DNA of 64,000 nt from RGIG5612 sp050944475. GTDB lineage: Bacteria; Bacillota; Clostridia; Lachnospirales; Lachnospiraceae. The position numbers were made by a program, and so were the translations under genes. The notes under the pieces are model-generated. The model had not been told where the DNA came from. It made no database searches and was given only the letters and a program-made list of their open reading frames with translations. The number at the start of each line of letters is the position of its first letter. Position 1 is the first letter of the stretch. Location: the NCBI GenBank assembly GCA_050944475.1, contig JBMNRD010000006.1, forward strand, positions 102,314 through 166,313, written 5' to 3'. This document shows, piece by piece, positions 60,667 to 64,000 of the stretch.

Positions 60667-60692
60667 AGCCGTTACATGGGCATGATTATTAA

Positions 60693-60721
60693 AGCGGCAG
60701 CCGCCTTTGGCGGTTGCCGCT
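60693..60721 (+). terminator. Strong hairpin between the small gene and rlmD
   Basis: A 13-base arm at 60693-60705 pairs with 60709-60721 (one G-T pair) around TTT. Only GTTTG follows, so termination would be weak. Confidence 0.5.
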
Positions 60722-60739
60722 GTTTGCAATAGAAAGAAA

Positions 60740-62008
60740 ATGAGCAGAAGGAAAAAGAGAGAAAAAGAGGAACTGAAATTTCCCGGCAGCGGGGAACCGA
60801 TTCCGCAAATCCGCCCGGATTGCCGGCATTTCGGCGATTGCGGCGGTTGCACATACCATAACATTTCATATGAAAACCAGCTGATTCTCAAAGCCGGCCG
60901 GGTGAAGAAACTGATAGACGAAGTTTATGATGATTATGATTTTGAAGGGATTTTGCCAAGCCCGGTGACTGAAGGCTACCGCAACAAGATGGAGTTTACC
61001 TTCGGCGATGAAACTAAGGGCGGACCGTTTGCCCTGGGCCTTCACAGGAAAGGAAGCTTTTTTGACATAGTAAATATAAACGACTGTCTTATCTGCCGGC
61101 CGGACATCAATACCGTGCGAAATGCGGCAAGGGATTATTTTGATGAATGCTACAAGGCCGGCCGGGTGGACTTTTACAACCGGAAGAGCCATTGCGGATA
61201 TCTGAGACATTTGCTGGTGAGATGCGCAGTAAAAACCGGAGAGATATTGGTTGCACTGGTGACTGCCTCACCTGAATCTTCAACAGTTGAGAACGAAAAA
61301 AATGAAGCGATCCTGATTCAAGGTTTTGCGGAAATGATTGAAAATCTTCATGTGGATGGGACAATTGCCAGCGCATTGCATATTACCAACGATTCCCTGT
61401 CGGACGCGGTGAAAGCCGACAAGGTGCGGCAGCTTTTCGGTCGCAATTATATAAATGAGGAAGTTTTGGGACTTCGGTTCAGAATTTCAGTCTTCTCTTT
61501 TTTTCAGACAAATACCTTGGGCAGCGAGGTGTTGTACTCCAAGGTTCGCGAATATGCGGCGAAAGCTTGCGGCACACTTTTTGATTTATACAGCGGCACC
61601 GGTACCGTCGCCCAGTTGATGGCTCCGGCAGTTGATAAGGTCGTCGGCGTGGAAATAGTTTCCGAGGCGGTAAAGGCCGCCGAAGAAAGCGCCAAGTTAA
61701 ACGGCGTGAAAAATGTTTCATTTATTGCGGCGGACGTTCTTAAGGCGCTGGATACCTTGCCGGCACCGGACTCGCTGATTTTAGATCCGCCCCGTGAGGG
61801 CGTCCATCCCAAGGCTTTGGGCAAAATTTTGCGATACGGTGTGGAAAACATAGTTTATATCAGCTGCAAGCCGACCTCTCTTGTCAGAGATTTGGCCGCA
61901 TTCAAGGTGGCAGGTTATGAGCTTATGAAGGTCGTGTGCGTAGATATGTTTCCTGCGACGGAGCATGTGGAGACGGTAGTATTGATGTCAAAGGTCAAAG
62001 GGAGATAG
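60740..62008 (+). CDS. rlmD: 23S rRNA (uracil-5-)-methyltransferase RlmD/RumA family
   Basis: The enzyme methylates C5 of uracil in 23S rRNA (U1939 and, in RlmCD types, U747). The 422 residues include the iron-sulphur cysteines CRHFGDCGGC (about 37-46) and C in NDCLIC, the SAM site FDLYSGTGTVAQLMA, the DPPREGVHPKAL motif, and the nucleophile motif YISCKPTSLVRD. The N-terminal TRAM domain is absent, replaced by a short basic tail. The frame extends upstream to 60707, but that region is the terminator hairpin, so ATG 60740 was chosen. The conserved C-terminal HVETVVLMSKV carries the 12-base repeat discussed at 61967. Confidence 0.92.
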   Translation: MSRRKKREKEELKFPGSGEPIPQIRPDCRHFGDCGGCTYHNISYENQLILKAGRVKKLIDEVYDDYDFEGILPSPVTEGYRNKMEFTFGDETKGGPFALGLHRKGSFFDIVNINDCLICRPDINTVRNAARDYFDECYKAGRVDFYNRKSHCGYLRHLLVRCAVKTGEILVALVTASPESSTVENEKNEAILIQGFAEMIENLHVDGTIASALHITNDSLSDAVKADKVRQLFGRNYINEEVLGLRFRISVFSFFQTNTLGSEVLYSKVREYAAKACGTLFDLYSGTGTVAQLMAPAVDKVVGVEIVSEAVKAAEESAKLNGVKNVSFIAADVLKALDTLPAPDSLILDPPREGVHPKALGKILRYGVENIVYISCKPTSLVRDLAAFKVAGYELMKVVCVDMFPATEHVETVVLMSKVKGR

Positions 62009-62073
62009 CCGTGAAAGCCCTTGATTTCAGGCACTTTTCGGCTTTAGGTAGCTTCGAACAGGTGGAGACGGTA
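61967..62073 (+). repeat. 12-bp direct repeat at the 3' end of rlmD (possible attachment site)
   Basis: GTGGAGACGGTA occurs at 61967-61978 in the last codons of rlmD and again at 62062-62073. The second copy lies in a broken frame reading FEQVETVIALR and stop, which mimics the conserved C-terminus of RumA-type proteins. This suggests a displaced old 3' end of the gene next to a serine recombinase element. Confidence 0.6.
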
Positions 62074-62124
62074 ATCGCTCTGCGGTAACTTATCCAAGGG
62101 CAATCCGGCTCAAAAAGTGTGAGA

Positions 62125-62208
62125 GTTGAGTTGCCACGATAGATGTCACTATGTTGAGTTGCCGAGTTAGATGTCGGGTAGTTGTGGCTGTGAGATAGAT
62201 GTCAGAGG
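62125..62208 (+). repeat. Three 28-bp tandem repeats
   Basis: Units at 62125-62152, 62153-62180 and 62181-62208. Units 1 and 2 begin with GTTGAGTTGCC, have four variable bases, then TAGATGTC; unit 3 has a decayed first part but keeps TAGATGTC in register (62196). This is the pattern of multiple transposase-binding sites at an insertion-sequence end, such as those of the IS21 family, but no transposase gene is present. Confidence 0.7.
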
Positions 62209-62219
62209 AGGTTTTGTAT

Positions 62220-63026
62220 TTGTTTAGTACTTATGATATACGATCTTCTGCAAATGCCTGCAAAACATTAGTAGGACTAAGCGGAGTAGACATTTCAACT
62301 TGGGAACAATTCGTAGGGCATGAAAACGAATACAGATATACAGATAATTTAGTGGAAGATGTAATAAAAAGATTCGGACATCTTCCGAGAACATATCTTG
62401 ATTTTAATTTTGTGTATTTTCACGTGACGACGAGTGCAAACGAGTGTGAAGCCATAAAGAAATATGGAATCTTAGATTTACAGCAAGCATATCTTTGTGA
62501 CGAATCAGAATTGAGAGTTTTTTTAGACCGGCATGGGATAATAATAAATATAGAGGACGCTCTATTGACATATAATGGGAAAGTCTTTGATATTTCTTAT
62601 AACGCTGGCAATTGTCCCAGAACAGGTACACAGGAATATTTATGCTGGTCGATTGGAAGAAAGTTCTATTATGATTTTGCGACTTGCGGGTTTTTATCGG
62701 TATGGGAAAGAAGTCCTTACGGGGGTCAGGTTCATTGTCGCCCGGAAATACTATGGGATATTGACAACCTATTAAGATTAAATTTATCTGAGGAATGGGA
62801 GCAGTCGCATTTCCCATATGAAATAGTAGCTCAAGTAAACGGTTCCGATATTGTTTTTGACGGGGACGATGATCAGAGCGATAAGGACAAAGTATTGATG
62901 TATTTAACGATGGCTTACGATACCGCTTTTGGAGAGCCATTTGAACATATCCTCCTGATGAAAAACGGTATTCAGATTTCTCCAGATCGAATAATTGAAA
63001 TAAAACCTTTAACATGTTGGAGGTAA
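62220..63026 (+). CDS. Hypothetical protein, possibly with an ADP-ribosyltransferase-like N-terminal motif
   Basis: The protein of about 268 residues is not one I recognise. A frame from ATG 62199 exists, but the AGAGGAGG at 62203-62210 fits a TTG start at 62220 (spacing 9). The segment FNFVYFHVTTSANECEAIKKYGILDLQQAYL resembles the His-containing first strand of some ADP-ribosyltransferase-fold proteins (HxT...I...GI), but no other motif of that fold can be shown. There are no membrane helices. Base composition is AT-rich. It lies between iterated repeats and a serine recombinase and is probably cargo of the mobile element. Confidence 0.6.
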   Translation: MFSTYDIRSSANACKTLVGLSGVDISTWEQFVGHENEYRYTDNLVEDVIKRFGHLPRTYLDFNFVYFHVTTSANECEAIKKYGILDLQQAYLCDESELRVFLDRHGIIINIEDALLTYNGKVFDISYNAGNCPRTGTQEYLCWSIGRKFYYDFATCGFLSVWERSPYGGQVHCRPEILWDIDNLLRLNLSEEWEQSHFPYEIVAQVNGSDIVFDGDDDQSDKDKVLMYLTMAYDTAFGEPFEHILLMKNGIQISPDRIIEIKPLTCWR

Positions 63027-63033
63027 AGCAAAC

Positions 63034-63074
63034 AAGCATCTCAGATAATAAGTCTGCGATGCTTGCTCTTTTTA
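63034..63074 (+). terminator. Rho-independent terminator
   Basis: CAAGCATCTCAGA (63034-63046) pairs with TCTGCGATGCTTG (63054-63066; 12 of 13), followed by CTCTTTTT. It separates the convergent hypothetical and recombinase genes. Confidence 0.85.
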
Positions 63075-64000
63075 TGCTTCTATATCGATTGTAATGCCGG
63101 ACTTGAATTCCACGGTGAAGTGGTCGGCAAAGACGGTGATTTTCTCGATGAGCTTTCTGACCAGAGCCTCATCAAACTCTGTGATGTCGGTTTCCTGCCC
63201 GGCGATAAAGTCCTGCAGCTCCTTGATGCGGTTCATAACTTCTTCCCGGTGGTGGCTGTCAAGCTCGGATTGTTCCTTCTGGTCGCGGAGCCGGAAAATC
63301 TCATCGGCGATGGCGTCATAGTCTTGCTTGTTGTTTGCCTTCTTGATGAGCTCTTTTTGAAGTTCCTCCAGCCTTGCCTGAATGCCGTCCGGCGAGAGGG
63401 TGTCAGCGTTGACCACGGCCTTGGCGATATTGGCCTGCAATTGTTTTAGGAAGGTACCGCGCTCTGTCAGAATCTGATTGATGGCATTGACCGTGACTTC
63501 CTGCAACAGGAGCTCGTTAACCGTCCGGTTGGTGCAGTTCTTTTCAGCCGAGGTCGGTTCCAAGCGGCTGATGCAGCGCCAGACGATGGACTTGCAGCCG
63601 TGGTTGTTCCAGTGAACGCGCCGGTAAAGCTCGCCGCAGTCTCCGCAGAAAACCATCTGTGCAAAACAGTGATTGCAGGAGAAGCTGCGTTTCTTGCCGG
63701 TCGGGCTGACGTGGACTACCCGGCGACGGACAAGCTCCGCCTGCACCTGCATGAAGAGCTCTTTCGGAATGATCGCTTCATGGTCGCCCTCGACGTAGTA
63801 TTGAGGAACGGTGCCGTTGTTCTTGATGCGCTTCTTTGTCAGGAAGTCTGTGGTGTAGGTCTTTTGCAGGAGTGCGTCACCCATGTATTTCTCGTTGCGG
63901 AGAATCTTGTTGATGGTGCTGGTGTGCCATTTTGTCTTGCCAGCGCCGGTAAGGATGCCATCAGCCATAAGCCCGTCGGCGATCTTATCCATGCTGGAGC
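63072..64000 (-). CDS. Large serine recombinase, C-terminal part (5' end outside window)
   Basis: The frame is open to the window edge, so only the last about 309 residues are visible. They comprise the end of the recombinase domain (ILTGAGKTKWHTSTINKILRNEKYMGDALLQKTYTTDFLTKK), the zinc beta-ribbon (SCNHCF, FCGDCGELYRRVHW, CKSIVWRC) and the coiled-coil region used in synapsis control (about residues 190-270). The catalytic serine domain lies beyond base 64000. Such enzymes integrate phages, ICEs and Tn1549/Tn4451-type elements. GC content is higher than in the hypothetical gene before it, which suggests separate origins. Confidence 0.93.
   Translation of the reverse strand, partial: SSMDKIADGLMADGILTGAGKTKWHTSTINKILRNEKYMGDALLQKTYTTDFLTKKRIKNNGTVPQYYVEGDHEAIIPKELFMQVQAELVRRRVVHVSPTGKKRSFSCNHCFAQMVFCGDCGELYRRVHWNNHGCKSIVWRCISRLEPTSAEKNCTNRTVNELLLQEVTVNAINQILTERGTFLKQLQANIAKAVVNADTLSPDGIQARLEELQKELIKKANNKQDYDAIADEIFRLRDQKEQSELDSHHREEVMNRIKELQDFIAGQETDITEFDEALVRKLIEKITVFADHFTVEFKSGITIDIEA

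Noticed and set aside
60707..60739. Longer N-terminus for rlmD (MAVAAVCNRKK)
   Set aside because: The codons lie inside the preceding hairpin and start with TTG without a ribosome site.

Overview
The window looks like a chromosome segment of a low-to-medium GC Clostridia member (Bacillota; a Lachnospiraceae-like or related gut or anaerobic clostridium is my best guess). The reasons are the gene order nusB-xseA-xseB-ispA-dxs-tlyA-nadK, the cysE-cysS-mini-RNase III-rlmB block, strong GGAGG ribosome binding sites, TTG/GTG starts, an M16C peptidase beside era, GltS, MgtE, and the envelope genes. Housekeeping genes cover about 1-14.3 kb and 29-62 kb, mostly on the plus strand.

Layout. 1-11.6 kb: the 3' half of alaS, a zinc-ribbon membrane protein, rlmH, an Asp23 protein, then the nusB to nadK operon (DNA repair exonuclease VII, isoprenoid precursor synthesis, rRNA methylation, NAD kinase) and gpmI. 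11.7-14.35 kb: secG, smpB, a MATE transporter and the tmRNA gene ssrA. 14.35-28.9 kb: an accessory island, visibly AT-richer, that starts directly at the 3' end of ssrA. It holds two orphan type IV pilin-like genes (one fused to BspA-like leucine-rich repeats), a Fic protein with an unusual operator array, an AAA/DUF4143 ATPase, several broken genes, a four-gene operon (substrate-binding+VWA lipoprotein, XpaC-like, membrane-anchored substrate-binding protein, TelA), methyltransferases, an XRE regulator and a HAD phosphatase. Short direct repeats (14355, 15061, 19908) suggest it grew by successive insertions. 29-42 kb: acyltransferase, gltS, rplS, rbgA, ftsY, M16C peptidase, era, recO, cysE, cysS, mini-RNase III, rlmB and a minus-strand tRNA-Thr. 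42-49 kb: a foldase-like lipoprotein, a glycosyltransferase and a YfhO protein (a likely surface glycosylation set), then rpsB and tsf. 49-54.6 kb: a minus-strand operon of mgtE, an alpha/beta hydrolase, a sugar symporter and a GH13 glucosidase. 54.7-60.7 kb: a ydjI-ydjG-ydjH-like envelope stress set, pcrA and a small acidic membrane protein. 60.7-64 kb: rlmD, whose 3' end seems to be an attachment site, then iterated repeats, an unrecognised gene and the C-terminal part of a large serine recombinase, so a second mobile element begins here and runs out of the window.

The most promising candidate for an undescribed system is the 20.1-24.6 kb operon. It joins the known xpaC-telA (yaaN) pair to two paralogous extracellular substrate-binding modules, one carrying a von Willebrand factor A domain with an intact MIDAS. 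This would make an envelope complex with a ligand-sensing outside and a TelA coiled-coil inside. All functional statements come from reading the sequence and recalling protein families; no database search was run.
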